Numbered from the stretch's first letter, positions 34,139-43,071 are shown. The stretch is DNA of 64,000 bases from Prevotella sp. UBA3294 (GCA_002361535.1 DETG01000121.1:1-64000); one strand, 5' to 3'. Translations and numbers: made by a program. Notes: generated by a model not told the origin, from the sequence alone.

Positions 34139-34153
34139 CTCTTATCTCTCTTC

Positions 34154-35773
34154 TCAAAACTCACTGGTAAAGTGGAATCTGATGTGCTCAAAGTCCTGCT
34201 GGGCCATCTGCAGTACATAGCCGGAGTCGGCTAAGAACACATCGCGCCCGTCTTTGTCCTTGGCCATATATTGGTATTTGCGTTTCTTAAAGGCCTCCAG
34301 CTCTTTCTCATCATCGGCCTCTATCCAGCATGCCTTGTACAGATGGACAGGCTCCCAGCGGCATTTTGCATTATACTCGTTCTCCAAACGGTACTGGATC
34401 ACCTCGAACTGTAACTGTCCCACCGTTCCGATAATCTTGCGGTTATTGAACTGGTTGACAAACATCTGGGCCACTCCCTCGTCCATCAGCTGGTCGATAC
34501 CTTTATTCAGCTGCTTGGCTTTCATCGGGTCATCATTCTCGATATATTTGAACATCTCGGGAGAGAAGGAGGGCAGACCGCGGAAATGCAGCTGTTCTCC
34601 TTCTGTCAGGGTGTCACCGATCTTGAAGATACCATTGTCGGGCAATCCTACAATATCACCTGGATAGGCTTCCTCGATGGTGCTCTTACGCTGGGCCATG
34701 AACTGGGTAGGCGAGGAGAAACGAACGGTCTTGCCCTGACGTACCAATAAATAAGGCTGGTTTCGTACGAACTTACCACTGCACACCTTACAGAATGCAA
34801 TACATGAACGGTGGTTCGGATCGATGTTTGCCGTGATCTTGAAGATGAAGCCGGTGAATTTCTGCTCCTCTGGCGATACCATGCGCTCCTCTGCCTTGGT
34901 AGGGCGGGGACTCGGTGCTATCTCCACGAAGCAGTTTAACAACTCCTGTACACCGAAATTGTTCAGGGCTGAGCCGAAGAAAACGGGGGCAACCTCCGCA
35001 CTACGGTAGGTCTCCACGTCAAACTCCGGATAAACACCATCCACCAGTTCAAGATCCTCGCGTAATTTCTCTGCATCTTGTTCTCCAATCACATCATCAA
35101 CATACAGGTGACTACTCCCCTCGCCCGTTGGAGAGGGGTTGGGGGTGAGGCTTACCTCCACCTTCTCCGTCACTCGTTGCTTGTCGGGAGTAAAGAGGTC
35201 GAGCTTGTTCTCGTAAATGTTATAAACACCTTTGAATTTCGCACCTTGGTTGATAGGCCACGACAAGGGACGTACCTTGATTTCCAGTTCTTGTTCCAAC
35301 TCATCCAAGAGGTCAAAAGGATCGCGCCCTTCACGATCCATCTTATTGATGAAGATAATAACTGGCGTGTTCCGCATCCTACAGACATTCATCAGTTTTC
35401 GTGTCTGTGCCTCCACACCTTTCGCCCCATCGACAACGATAATGGCAGAGTCAACGGCTGTCAGCGTACGGTAAGTGTCTTCGGCGAAGTCTTGGTGTCC
35501 CGGGGTGTCGAGGATATTCACCTTATATTCAATACCCGACTCCTCTGGGGTGTAGTCGAACTCCATCACAGAGGTGCTTACTGAGATACCACGTTGCTTC
35601 TCGATATCCATCCAGTCGGAAGTGGCGGTCTTCTTGATCTTGTTACTCTTCACGGCACCCGCCACCTGTATCTGTCCTCCAAACAGCAGGAACTTCTCCG
35701 TAAGAGTGGTCTTACCGGCATCGGGGTGCGATATAATGGCGAATGTTCGCCTACGTTCTATTTCTTGATTCAC
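34154..35773 (-). CDS. prfC: Peptide chain release factor 3
   Basis: GTPase that recycles RF1/RF2 from the ribosome. 539 residues, starting at a GTG (35773); no ATG exists before the G-domain. G motifs: [19 protein letters not shown] (switch), [16 protein letters not shown]. Domains II and III follow ([20 protein letters not shown]). Residues about 209-224 contain [14 protein letters not shown], an in-frame GC-rich repeat where relatives have unrelated sequence. Downstream of rfbD by 74 bp, upstream of upxY-like by 15 bp. Confidence 0.97.
   Translation of the reverse strand: MNQEIERRRTFAIISHPDAGKTTLTEKFLLFGGQIQVAGAVKSNKIKKTATSDWMDIEKQRGISVSTSVMEFDYTPEESGIEYKVNILDTPGHQDFAEDTYRTLTAVDSAIIVVDGAKGVEAQTRKLMNVCRMRNTPVIIFINKMDREGRDPFDLLDELEQELEIKVRPLSWPINQGAKFKGVYNIYENKLDLFTPDKQRVTEKVEVSLTPNPSPTGEGSSHLYVDDVIGEQDAEKLREDLELVDGVYPEFDVETYRSAEVAPVFFGSALNNFGVQELLNCFVEIAPSPRPTKAEERMVSPEEQKFTGFIFKITANIDPNHRSCIAFCKVCSGKFVRNQPYLLVRQGKTVRFSSPTQFMAQRKSTIEEAYPGDIVGLPDNGIFKIGDTLTEGEQLHFRGLPSFSPEMFKYIENDDPMKAKQLNKGIDQLMDEGVAQMFVNQFNNRKIIGTVGQLQFEVIQYRLENEYNAKCRWEPVHLYKACWIEADDEKELEAFKKRKYQYMAKDKDGRDVFLADSGYVLQMAQQDFEHIRFHFTSEF
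35107..35150. repeat. GC-rich palindromic repeat inside prfC
   Basis: The coding strand reads as [13 protein letters not shown]. Arms CCCCTCGCCC and GAGAGGGGTTGGGGG form an imperfect hairpin. Same family as 206-254 and 42985-43026. It keeps frame and lies at a surface loop between the G domain and domain II. Confidence 0.75.
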
Positions 35774-35833
35774 AATACTCTTATCTTATCACTTTTTCAG
35801 AATTGTTATCTGATGACTTATTCGGATCTTGAA

Positions 35834-35869
35834 GGTAATCATACCTCTCATTTCTCATCTCTCATTTTG
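35834..35869. repeat. Dispersed repeat overlapping the 3' end of rfbD
   Basis: GGTAATCATACC followed by TCTCATTTCTCATCTCTCA. On the minus strand its TGAGA units supply the last codons and the stop of rfbD (KMRDEK, stop). Related copies: 42883-42966 and 46334-46373. Confidence 0.7.
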
Positions 35870-36708
35870 CTTACGCATTCCCTCAGGCTCTCTTCCCAGT
35901 AGGGGATGTCGAGGCCAAAGGTGGCTTTGATCTTCGTCTTGTCGAGCACGGAGTAGTGCGGACGGTTGGCTGGAGTGGGATATTCCTCGGTGTGCAAAGG
36001 ACTCACCCGACAACTTGTGATGCCGGCAATGCGGTGGATGGCTTTCGTGAAGTCGTACCAGCTGGTCACGCCTTCATTGGAGAAATGATATACTCCTGGA
36101 ATGATACCTTTGTTGATGATGGTCATGATAGCGACAGCTAAGTCACGGGCATACGTCGGCGTACCGATCTGATCAAAGATCACGCCCAGCTGTTCCTTCT
36201 CCTTACCCAAACGGATCATCGTCTTCACAAAGTTATTACCGAAACTGCTGTACAACCATGCCGTACGGATGATGACACTGTTCTTGCAGAACTTCTGCAC
36301 GCCTAACTCGCCGGCGAGTTTCGTCGAACCATAGACACTGTCGGGACAAGGAGTGTCGGTCTCCACATAAGGTGTATGCTTCGTACCGTTGAACACATAG
36401 TCGGTGGAGATCTGGATTATCCATCCACCCCGTTTCTCGATGGCAGCAGCTAAGTAGGCGGGAGCCACGGTGTTCAGACTGGTACACAGTTCCTTGTTGC
36501 TCTCAGCCTTGTCCACGGCGGTGTAGGCAGCGCAGTTCACGATACCGTCTATTTTCTTTTCTGCCACGAACTGTTCCACGGCCAGCTGGTTGGTGATGTC
36601 CAACTCTGCCACGTCGGTGTTGAACCAAGTGTGTTGCGCATTCTCTTTCTCGAGCAACTGCATCTCGTTGCCGAGTTGGCCATTACAGCCGGTAATCAAT
36701 ATCCTCAT
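35848..36708 (-). CDS. rfbD: dTDP-4-dehydrorhamnose reductase
   Basis: Last step of dTDP-L-rhamnose synthesis: NAD(P)H reduction of dTDP-4-keto-L-rhamnose. 286 residues of the SDR fold: GCNGQLGNEM (cofactor), ISTDYVFNG, and YGSTK with the catalytic Tyr/Lys. The C-terminal residues are encoded by a dispersed repeat. The partner genes rfbA, rfbB and rfbC are not in this window. Four bases after the DUF4924 gene. Confidence 0.95.
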   Translation of the reverse strand: MRILITGCNGQLGNEMQLLEKENAQHTWFNTDVAELDITNQLAVEQFVAEKKIDGIVNCAAYTAVDKAESNKELCTSLNTVAPAYLAAAIEKRGGWIIQISTDYVFNGTKHTPYVETDTPCPDSVYGSTKLAGELGVQKFCKNSVIIRTAWLYSSFGNNFVKTMIRLGKEKEQLGVIFDQIGTPTYARDLAVAIMTIINKGIIPGVYHFSNEGVTSWYDFTKAIHRIAGITSCRVSPLHTEEYPTPANRPHYSVLDKTKIKATFGLDIPYWEESLRECVSKMRDEK

Positions 36709-36712
36709 AAGC

Positions 36713-37261
36713 TTATTCGAATTCTATTCCTTCGTTTTTGTCTTTCTGATAATAGTCGCTGAGCATCCCAATGAAGGTGGTGATCTCCTTGATGGCATGC
36801 AGGGTGTTCTGACTGATCTCTTTCTTCTGCAGACGGAGTATCATCACACCATACAGCGCATTGAAACAGGTCTCGATCTCACTCTCCTGTTTCCCGTCTC
36901 CTTTCTTCTGCCTCAGTTCAACAATAAAGGGCAAAACCTTATAATACTCACTGTTGTAGAAGGGGAACTTACTACTGGAAAGCAACTGGGCATTCAGTTC
37001 GACGAGCTGCTGCAAGACGATCTGGTTGATTTGCAGATGTCCGCTTTCACGACAACCTTCTTGGTTCATCATCCTTAGCAGGTCGCCGTACCAGTCGGTC
37101 ATCTCCTCCTTCTGCTCTTCCGAATAGTCGAACCGCTCGATATATTCCCGGCGGATCCTACTTAGTGAACAACCGTAGGCACGTATCAAATCCTCTACCT
37201 GCCACATATACAACAGGTATTCAGCGATATTTTTCTTTCTTAACTCCTGGGATACAAACAT
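36713..37261 (-). CDS. DUF4924 family protein
   Basis: A 182-residue soluble, largely helical protein with no signal peptide or membrane segment. The opening MFVSQELRKKNIAEYLLYMWQ and the charged helices match the DUF4924 family of Bacteroidota. Function is unknown. It is coupled between lysE (19-bp gap) and rfbD (4-bp gap), so probably in one operon. Confidence 0.8.
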   Translation of the reverse strand: MFVSQELRKKNIAEYLLYMWQVEDLIRAYGCSLSRIRREYIERFDYSEEQKEEMTDWYGDLLRMMNQEGCRESGHLQINQIVLQQLVELNAQLLSSSKFPFYNSEYYKVLPFIVELRQKKGDGKQESEIETCFNALYGVMILRLQKKEISQNTLHAIKEITTFIGMLSDYYQKDKNEGIEFE

Positions 37262-37280
37262 GTACTATATGAACTCTAAA

Positions 37281-37952
37281 CTAATAGTGCGGTAGCTGAT
37301 ACAGGTTAAACACTGTTCCAAAGAGAACAATGAGGGAAAAGATAATCACGATGGACCCAATCACCTTATTTATTATAAGGATACCACTCGTGTCGAAAAT
37401 TCCACGGATCTTATCCACCAGCCATGTAAGGCCATACCACCACAGCAACGCTCCAAACGGGATGCTCAGATAACCTAAACACATCTCAATGGGGTGGTTG
37501 GGCACAACGAACGTGAACTGTGCGTACATGGCGATGAAGAGGAAGATAATCAGGGGATTGGAAAAGGTGACGAAGAATGCTGTCACCGCATTGTGTATGA
37601 GCGATCCTTTCTGCTTGCCACTCACATGCATGTTCTTCATGGGATTGCTGCGGTAACAGTAAATACCGAAACAGAGCAGCATGATACTACCGAACACCTG
37701 TAGTAGGTATTGGTAGTGGGCATTGTTGATCATGTCCATGACGAACGACATACCGAAACCGGTGATGAGCGCATAGATAATGTCACTCACGGCGGCACCG
37801 ATACCGGTCACGAAGCCGTACCAACGGCCTTTGTTCAGGGTTCGCTGAATACACAAGATACCTACAGGTCCCATCGGCGCACTGGCGATGATCCCGATCA
37901 GTATTCCCTTAAATACTAAATTTACTATGTCAATATGAAACGCAAATGGCAT
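37281..37952 (-). CDS. LysE/RhtB family exporter
   Basis: A 223-residue inner-membrane protein with about six hydrophobic segments. The N-terminal GILIGIIASAPMGPVGILCIQ is the LysE-family signature, and NPLIIFLFIAMYAQF is the conserved segment after the loop. It likely exports an amino acid or related metabolite; substrate unknown. First gene of the lysE-DUF4924-rfbD-prfC-upxY group, with a -7 box only 8 bp before the ATG. Confidence 0.88.
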   Translation of the reverse strand: MPFAFHIDIVNLVFKGILIGIIASAPMGPVGILCIQRTLNKGRWYGFVTGIGAAVSDIIYALITGFGMSFVMDMINNAHYQYLLQVFGSIMLLCFGIYCYRSNPMKNMHVSGKQKGSLIHNAVTAFFVTFSNPLIIFLFIAMYAQFTFVVPNHPIEMCLGYLSIPFGALLWWYGLTWLVDKIRGIFDTSGILIINKVIGSIVIIFSLIVLFGTVFNLYQLPHY

Positions 37953-37960
37953 ATCGGGTG

Positions 37961-37968
37961 CAAAGGTA
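37961..37968 (-). promoter_or_regulatory. -7 element directly before the lysE-family ATG
   Basis: TACCTTTG on the minus strand; the ATG follows after 8 bp, so the transcript would have almost no 5' leader. No clear -33 box. Confidence 0.45.
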
Positions 37969-38084
37969 ATAAAAAGTTACGAGATATTGGACTATGACCC
38001 TTTGTTTTTAAAGATCTTCTACGAATTTTTGTTAAATGACGGAAATAACTTTTCTTGGTAACGGGTATATCATAACTTTTTCAT

Positions 38085-38092
38085 TATCTTTG
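38085..38092 (+). promoter_or_regulatory. Candidate -7 element for the ROK kinase gene
   Basis: TATCTTTG, 74 bp before the ATG. The nearest TTG is 27 bp upstream, too far for the consensus. Confidence 0.4.
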
Positions 38093-38166
38093 CATATTGA
38101 ATCAGCAGGATTCAAATAACCTATTCAGAGAAAGAATGATTCTAACAACTAAAAACAATACGAAAG

Positions 38167-39147
38167 ATGAATAATCAAACAGAGATGAAGCCGTATGTGA
38201 TCGGCTTGGATTTAGGAGGTACGAACTCCGTGTTCGGAATAGTTGATGCTCGTGGTGATATCAAGGCTACCACAGCCATCAAGACTCAGGGCTACGACAA
38301 AGTGGAGGACTATGTGGATGCCTGTGTGGAAGCCTTGCAGGTGATCATCGACCAGGTGGGCGGCATCGATACCATTAAGGCGATGGGAATCGGAGCTCCT
38401 AACGGAAACTACTATAGCGGAACCATTGAGTTTGCACCGAACCTCCCATGGGCACACGACGGTGTGGTGCCTCTGGCCAAGATGTTCAGTGAAAGATTGA
38501 ACAATATTCCTGTCGGATTGACCAACGATGCCAATGCTGCTGCCGTGGGTGAGATGATCTACGGTGTTGCCCGTGGAATGAAGAATTTCATCGTCATCAC
38601 GTTGGGAACGGGTGTGGGCTCCGGTATTGTGATCAACGGACAGCTGGTCTATGGTTGCGATGGCTTTGCCGGTGAACTGGGACATGTGGTGATGCGCCGT
38701 GAGAACGGACGCTCCTGCGGATGCGGTCGTACTGGCTGCTTAGAAGCATATTGCTCGGCAACGGGTGTGGCCCGCACGGCTCGTGAACTGTTATCTACAA
38801 CCCAGGAACCTTCTCTGTTGCGTGAACTGGATCCCGAAAAGATCACCTCTCTTGATGTGTCTATTGCAGCAGGCAAGGGTGACAAGCTGGCCAAAGAGAT
38901 CTATGAGTTCACGGGAGAGATGCTGGGTGAGGCCTGTGCCGACTTCGCTGCTTTCTCCTCTCCCGAGGCATTCATCTTCTTCGGTGGTATGACAAAGGCT
39001 GGTGATCTCATCATGGATCCGATCAAACGGAGCTACGAAGAACATGTGCTCAAGATCTTCAAGGGAAAGGCCAAGTTCTTAGTGAGTGGATTGGATGGAG
39101 CTTCCGCAGCCATTCTCGGTGCCTCTGCCATCGGCTGGGAATTGTAA
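38167..39147 (+). CDS. ROK family sugar kinase (glucokinase-like)
   Basis: Phosphorylates a hexose, probably glucose, in the cytoplasm. 326 residues. GLDLGGTNSVFG (ATP phosphate loop), NDANAAAVGE (catalytic Asp), LGTGVGSGI, and the ROK zinc site GHVVMR...GCGRTGCLEAY with three cysteines. No N-terminal HTH, so an enzyme and not a ROK repressor. Monocistronic. N-acetylmannosamine or fructose kinase activity cannot be excluded. Confidence 0.9.
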   Translation: MNNQTEMKPYVIGLDLGGTNSVFGIVDARGDIKATTAIKTQGYDKVEDYVDACVEALQVIIDQVGGIDTIKAMGIGAPNGNYYSGTIEFAPNLPWAHDGVVPLAKMFSERLNNIPVGLTNDANAAAVGEMIYGVARGMKNFIVITLGTGVGSGIVINGQLVYGCDGFAGELGHVVMRRENGRSCGCGRTGCLEAYCSATGVARTARELLSTTQEPSLLRELDPEKITSLDVSIAAGKGDKLAKEIYEFTGEMLGEACADFAAFSSPEAFIFFGGMTKAGDLIMDPIKRSYEEHVLKIFKGKAKFLVSGLDGASAAILGASAIGWEL

Positions 39148-39176
39148 CATCGGCAGAATACAGTAACGCTGTTGCG

Positions 39177-39286
39177 TTGCACGATTTGTGCAGAGGCTTT
39201 GCACAACTTGTGCAGATGTGTTGCACAACCAGTGCAAAGGTCTTGCTCAAGTTGTGCAACGTTTCTGCACTATTTCTGTATCATTC
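39177..39286. repeat. 22-bp tandem dyad array, four good units and one degenerate
   Basis: Units of 22 bp with core TTGCACAACTTGTGCA; the dyad TGCAC/GTGCA is clear in units 1-3 and weaker in 4. Located between the ROK kinase stop and the Sua5 promoter. Same period and architecture as the array before trp, but different sequence. Confidence 0.85.
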
Positions 39287-39336
39287 CCCTTTTTGTCTTT
39301 CTTTTCCTTCCGTTTCGTAAAAAACACGGGTTTTAT

Positions 39337-39367
39337 TTTGTTATTCCAGCATTTTAGGCTAACTTTG
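39337..39367 (+). promoter_or_regulatory. Predicted promoter of sua5, giving a near-leaderless mRNA
   Basis: TTTG, 19-bp spacer, TAACTTTG. The ATG at 39374 begins 6 bp after the box, so transcription should start at or just before the start codon. Confidence 0.68.
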
Positions 39368-39373
39368 CGCCCT

Positions 39374-39943
39374 ATGAATCAACAACAAGACATTGAGGCG
39401 GCTGTGAAAGTGCTGCGAAACGGGGGGGTGATCCTCTATCCCACGGATACGGTGTGGGGCATCGGCTGTGATGCTACCAACGCCGAGGCTGTGGCAAAGG
39501 TGTATGCCATCAAGCAACGTGACGACTCCAAGGCGATGATCTGTCTGGTGGATAGTGATGTGCGGTTACAGCGCTATGTCAGGAATGTGCCTGAGGTGGC
39601 ATGGGATCTGTTGGAACTGTCAACGAAACCCACCACGGTGATTCTTGACAATGCCGTGAACCTCGCACCCAATCTCATTGCTGCCGATGGAAGCATCGCC
39701 ATGCGCATCACACAAGAACCGTTCTCGAAACAGCTATGCTACCGCTTCCAGAAACCCTTAGTGAGCACCAGTGCCAATATCAGTGGGGAGCCTGCGGCAC
39801 AGAATTTCTGTGATATCAGCGAACAGCTGTTGAATGCCGTTGACTATGTCTGCTGGTCACGCCGACAGGAACATAAGCCACACACACCGTCGAGCATCAT
39901 TAAACTTACCCACGACGGGGTGGTTACTATTATCAGGAAATGA
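39374..39943 (+). CDS. L-threonylcarbamoyladenylate synthase (Sua5/YciO/YrdC)
   Basis: Makes the threonylcarbamoyl-AMP used for t6A modification of tRNAs. 189 residues, single YrdC domain: LYPTDTVWGIGCDATN, KQRDDSKAMICLV, SIAMRIT and VSTSANISGEPA (nucleotide-binding). An upstream in-frame ATG at 39188 lies in the repeat array and before the promoter, so it is rejected. It overlaps the chloride-channel gene by four bases. YciO-like subfamily is possible given the short length. Confidence 0.9.
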   Translation: MNQQQDIEAAVKVLRNGGVILYPTDTVWGIGCDATNAEAVAKVYAIKQRDDSKAMICLVDSDVRLQRYVRNVPEVAWDLLELSTKPTTVILDNAVNLAPNLIAADGSIAMRITQEPFSKQLCYRFQKPLVSTSANISGEPAAQNFCDISEQLLNAVDYVCWSRRQEHKPHTPSSIIKLTHDGVVTIIRK

Positions 39944-41748
39944 GCGGATATACAACAGATCGTCAGCATCTTTCATGGGTGCAACGCTTCCTCCAATGGC
40001 GCGAAACCCACATCACCGACAAACAGTTTACCCTACTGTTGAGCTTTTTCGTAGGACTGTTTGCCGCCGTGGCGGCCTTCGTGCTCCACTGGATGATCGA
40101 CGAGATCGGCATCCTGCTCACGGCGAGCTTCGATAACACATCGTTCAACTGGCTCTATCTGGTCTATCCTGTCGTCGGAATCTATCTCACCTCTTTGTTC
40201 GTGCGGTATGTGGTGAAGGATAATATATCCCACGGAATCACCCGAATCCTCTATGCCATCTCACGGAAACAGAGCCGACTGCGCAGTCATAACTGCTGGA
40301 GCTCGGTGATAGCCTCGGCTATCACAATCGGTTTCGGCGGCTCAGTGGGAGCAGAGGCTCCTATCGTACTGACAGGTTCGGCCATCGGCAGTAACCTCGG
40401 AAAACTGTTCAAGATGGACAACCGTACACTGATGCTGCTGGTGGGGTGTGGGGCATCGGCGGCCATCGCCGGTATCTTCAAGGCCCCGATAGCCGGTCTG
40501 GTCTTCACCTTGGAGGTGTTGATGATCGATCTGACCATGGCTTCGCTGCTGCCCATCCTGGTGTCGAGTGTCACGGCGGTGCTCTTCAGTTATGTGTTCA
40601 ACGGTAGCGACTCGTTGTTTACCTTCACCAATGCCAACACTTGGGAACTGGAACGGATCCCTGCATATATATTATTAGGTGTGTTCGGCGGACTCATCAG
40701 TCTGTATTTCATTCGGATGATGACGGCCTGCGAGAACATCTTTTCACGGTTGGGAGACAACCACTACGCGAAACTGCTGCTGGGCGGTGTGGTGCTGAGT
40801 ACGCTGATCTTCCTCTTCCCCTCTCTTTATGGTGAGGGATATAGCAGTATCAACATCCTGTTGAACGGAAAGACCGAAGCCGATTGGAATACCATTCTTA
40901 ACAATTCACTGTTCTACGGTAGCGGGCACTTGTTGGTACTGTATATCGCCTTGGTACTGCTTACGAAGGTCTTTGCGACCTCAGCCACCAACGGAGGAGG
41001 CGGCTGCGGAGGAACGTTCGCACCGTCGTTGTTTATCGGTGCCTTCGGCGGCTTCCTTTTTGCGAGGGTGTGGAATATCGAACAGATCGGGGTATATATC
41101 CCGGAAGGAAACTTCGCGATGTTAGGTATGGCAGCAGTGATGGCGGGAGTGATGCATGCACCACTCACGGGAATCTTCCTGATTGCCGAGCTGACAGGCG
41201 GCTACCAGCTGTTCATCCCTTTGATGGTAGTAAGCATCTTCGCCTATCTTACGATCATCATCTTTGAACCGCATAGCATCTATGGCATGCGACTGGCACG
41301 GGAAGGAAACCTCATCACGCATCATACCGATCGTGCCGTACTGACATTGATGTCGCTGAAAAGTATCATCGATCATACCTTTACCTCGGTGCATCCCGAT
41401 ATGAAACTCGGTGCACTTGTGCATGCACTCAGTCGCAGTAGGTCGAACCAGCTGCCTGTATTGGATGATGCAGGTACTTTCCTCGGCGAGGTAGATATCA
41501 CGAAGATCAGACATATCGTGTTCCGCACAGAACTGTACAGTCACTTCACAGTGCGACAGCTGATGGCAGACCCTGCAGCAATCCTCGGCGTGAACGATCC
41601 GATGGAGGAGGTGATGAAGGTGTTTGAGAGGACACATGCCCCGATGCTTCCTGTGCTCGATTCCGAAAACCATCTCATTGGCTATATATCCCGTACCCAC
41701 ATGTATGCTACCTATCGGCAGCTTGTCGCGGATCTATCCGCCGAATGA
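39940..41748 (+). CDS. ClC-type chloride channel/antiporter with CBS domains
   Basis: A 602-residue inner-membrane protein. About ten hydrophobic segments in residues 25-440. Selectivity-filter motifs are visible: GGSVGAEAPIVLTG, GGGCGGTFAPSLFIG and GVMHAPLTGIFLIAE. Two cytoplasmic CBS repeats follow (about 460-595), which commonly bind adenine nucleotides. The filter has GSVGAEAP in place of the textbook GSGIP. Translationally coupled to sua5. Confidence 0.92.
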   Translation: MSGYTTDRQHLSWVQRFLQWRETHITDKQFTLLLSFFVGLFAAVAAFVLHWMIDEIGILLTASFDNTSFNWLYLVYPVVGIYLTSLFVRYVVKDNISHGITRILYAISRKQSRLRSHNCWSSVIASAITIGFGGSVGAEAPIVLTGSAIGSNLGKLFKMDNRTLMLLVGCGASAAIAGIFKAPIAGLVFTLEVLMIDLTMASLLPILVSSVTAVLFSYVFNGSDSLFTFTNANTWELERIPAYILLGVFGGLISLYFIRMMTACENIFSRLGDNHYAKLLLGGVVLSTLIFLFPSLYGEGYSSINILLNGKTEADWNTILNNSLFYGSGHLLVLYIALVLLTKVFATSATNGGGGCGGTFAPSLFIGAFGGFLFARVWNIEQIGVYIPEGNFAMLGMAAVMAGVMHAPLTGIFLIAELTGGYQLFIPLMVVSIFAYLTIIIFEPHSIYGMRLAREGNLITHHTDRAVLTLMSLKSIIDHTFTSVHPDMKLGALVHALSRSRSNQLPVLDDAGTFLGEVDITKIRHIVFRTELYSHFTVRQLMADPAAILGVNDPMEEVMKVFERTHAPMLPVLDSENHLIGYISRTHMYATYRQLVADLSAE

Positions 41749-41786
41749 GACCTCTCTCCTCTTCAATCATTTTAACATGAAATGGA

Positions 41787-42806
41787 ATGAACAAAAAAGA
41801 CTTAAGAATCGTATTCATGGGAACGCCCGAGTTTGCCGTGGGCACCCTGCAGGCCTTGGTGGAAGGCGGATATAACGTGGTTGCTGTGGTGACGCAGCCC
41901 GACAAACCTGTGGGTCGTCATCAGGACACCCTTCAACCTTCTGAGGTGAAGAAATATGCGCTGGCACACGGCCTTCCCGTCCTCCAGCCCGTGAAGATGA
42001 AAGACCCAGAATTTGTGGAACAGCTTCGTGGCTATCAGGCTGATCTACAGGTGGTGGTGGCATTCCGCATGCTGCCCGAGGTGGTGTGGGCCATGCCCCG
42101 CTTCGGAACGTTTAATGTACATGCGGCCCTATTGCCCCAATATCGGGGGGCTGCCCCCATCAACTGGGCGGTGATCAATGGTGAGAAAGAAACGGGAGTC
42201 ACCACTTTCTTCCTCGATCACGACATCGATACGGGACGGATCATTAAGCAGAGTCGATGCCATATCACCCCCAAGGACAATGCAAATGATATATATTTAA
42301 AATTGATGAAAAAAGGGGCAATAATTGCTAAACAAACTATTAACGCAATTCTTGAAGGAAAAGGTTTGTTACGAGGATATCAACAGAATAACAGTATCGG
42401 GGGGGCATTAAGAACTGCTCCAAAAATATTTCGAGAAAATTGCAGGATATCATGGGATAATAGTGCCCAAAGTGTATACAATTTCATTCGTGGATTGAGC
42501 CCGTATCCTGGCGCATGGACAACGATTCTTGGGGGTGCAAATGATCAAGGTTCTCAATTAAAAGTGTTTAAGGCTTCTCTTAGCAGTTTTCCTATACCTC
42601 TTAGTCCTTATAAGAGGGTCTTGAAGAAACGTAAAAATAATGTATTACAGACAGGCTCATTGATCATTGACAAAAACAGATTGTATATAAAGGTGGCTGA
42701 TGGGTGTATTGAGATTCTTGAATTGCAACTAACAGGAAAGAGACGCATGACGGCACGCGATTTTATTAATGGCTTCAGAGGAATCGAAGAGGCGAGAGTG
42801 AAATGA
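41787..42806 (+). CDS. fmt: Methionyl-tRNA formyltransferase
   Basis: Formylates initiator Met-tRNA. 339 residues. IVFMGTPEFAV, FNVHAALLPQYRGAAPINWA (catalytic Asn/His), DIDTGRII and the C-terminal domain (RGLSPYPGAW, LQLTGKRRM) are present. Base composition changes abruptly: the first ~490 bases are GC-rich like the neighbours, while about 42276-42740 is AT-rich with different codon use. The protein stays in frame. There is also a basic insertion (PYKRVLKKRKN, about 275). It is 38 bp after the channel gene. Confidence 0.95.
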   Translation: MNKKDLRIVFMGTPEFAVGTLQALVEGGYNVVAVVTQPDKPVGRHQDTLQPSEVKKYALAHGLPVLQPVKMKDPEFVEQLRGYQADLQVVVAFRMLPEVVWAMPRFGTFNVHAALLPQYRGAAPINWAVINGEKETGVTTFFLDHDIDTGRIIKQSRCHITPKDNANDIYLKLMKKGAIIAKQTINAILEGKGLLRGYQQNNSIGGALRTAPKIFRENCRISWDNSAQSVYNFIRGLSPYPGAWTTILGGANDQGSQLKVFKASLSSFPIPLSPYKRVLKKRKNNVLQTGSLIIDKNRLYIKVADGCIEILELQLTGKRRMTARDFINGFRGIEEARVK

Positions 42807-42882
42807 ATTATCGGAGCAACGAGTGCCTTCGTGCTTGCACGTTTGGCCGAGTCGTGACGAAAATTATGGAACGAAGTACATA

Positions 42883-42966
42883 AAACTGAGAACTGAGAGG
42901 TGAGAACTGAGAACTGAAAGGTGAGAACTGAGAACTGAAAGGTGAGAACTGAGAGGTATGATTACC
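42883..42966. repeat. TGAGAACTGA array ending in GGTATGATTACC
   Basis: About six tandem TGAGAACTGA(G/A)AGG-like units followed by the near-dyad GGTATGATTACC. It fills the gap between fmt and the C10 protease gene and is the fullest copy of the element seen at 35834 and 46334. Confidence 0.75.
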
Positions 42967-42984
42967 ACTAAGGGCTTGGCCTTT

Positions 42985-43026
42985 GGGGCTCCCCGCCCAT
43001 TGTAGGGGCGGGGTTGGGGGCGGGGT
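42985..43026. repeat. GC-rich palindromic repeat
   Basis: CCCCGCCC and GGGGCGGGG arms with a short loop, then GGGGGCGGGG. Same family as 206-254 and 35107-35150. A polypyrimidine run (about 43031-43071) follows up to the protease stop codon. Confidence 0.65.
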
Positions 43027-43071
43027 CAGTAATCTCTTTTCTTTCCTCTTTCCTCTTTCCTCTCTCCTCTT

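Noticed and set aside
39177-39286. Possible CRISPR array or small ORF (Cys-rich frame) before sua5
   Set aside because: Tandem dyads without spacers; the frame through them lies upstream of the sua5 promoter and the period is not a multiple of three.
39188-39373. N-terminal extension of Sua5 from an upstream ATG
   Set aside because: It would start inside the repeat array and before the promoter; the YrdC domain begins right after the ATG at 39374.
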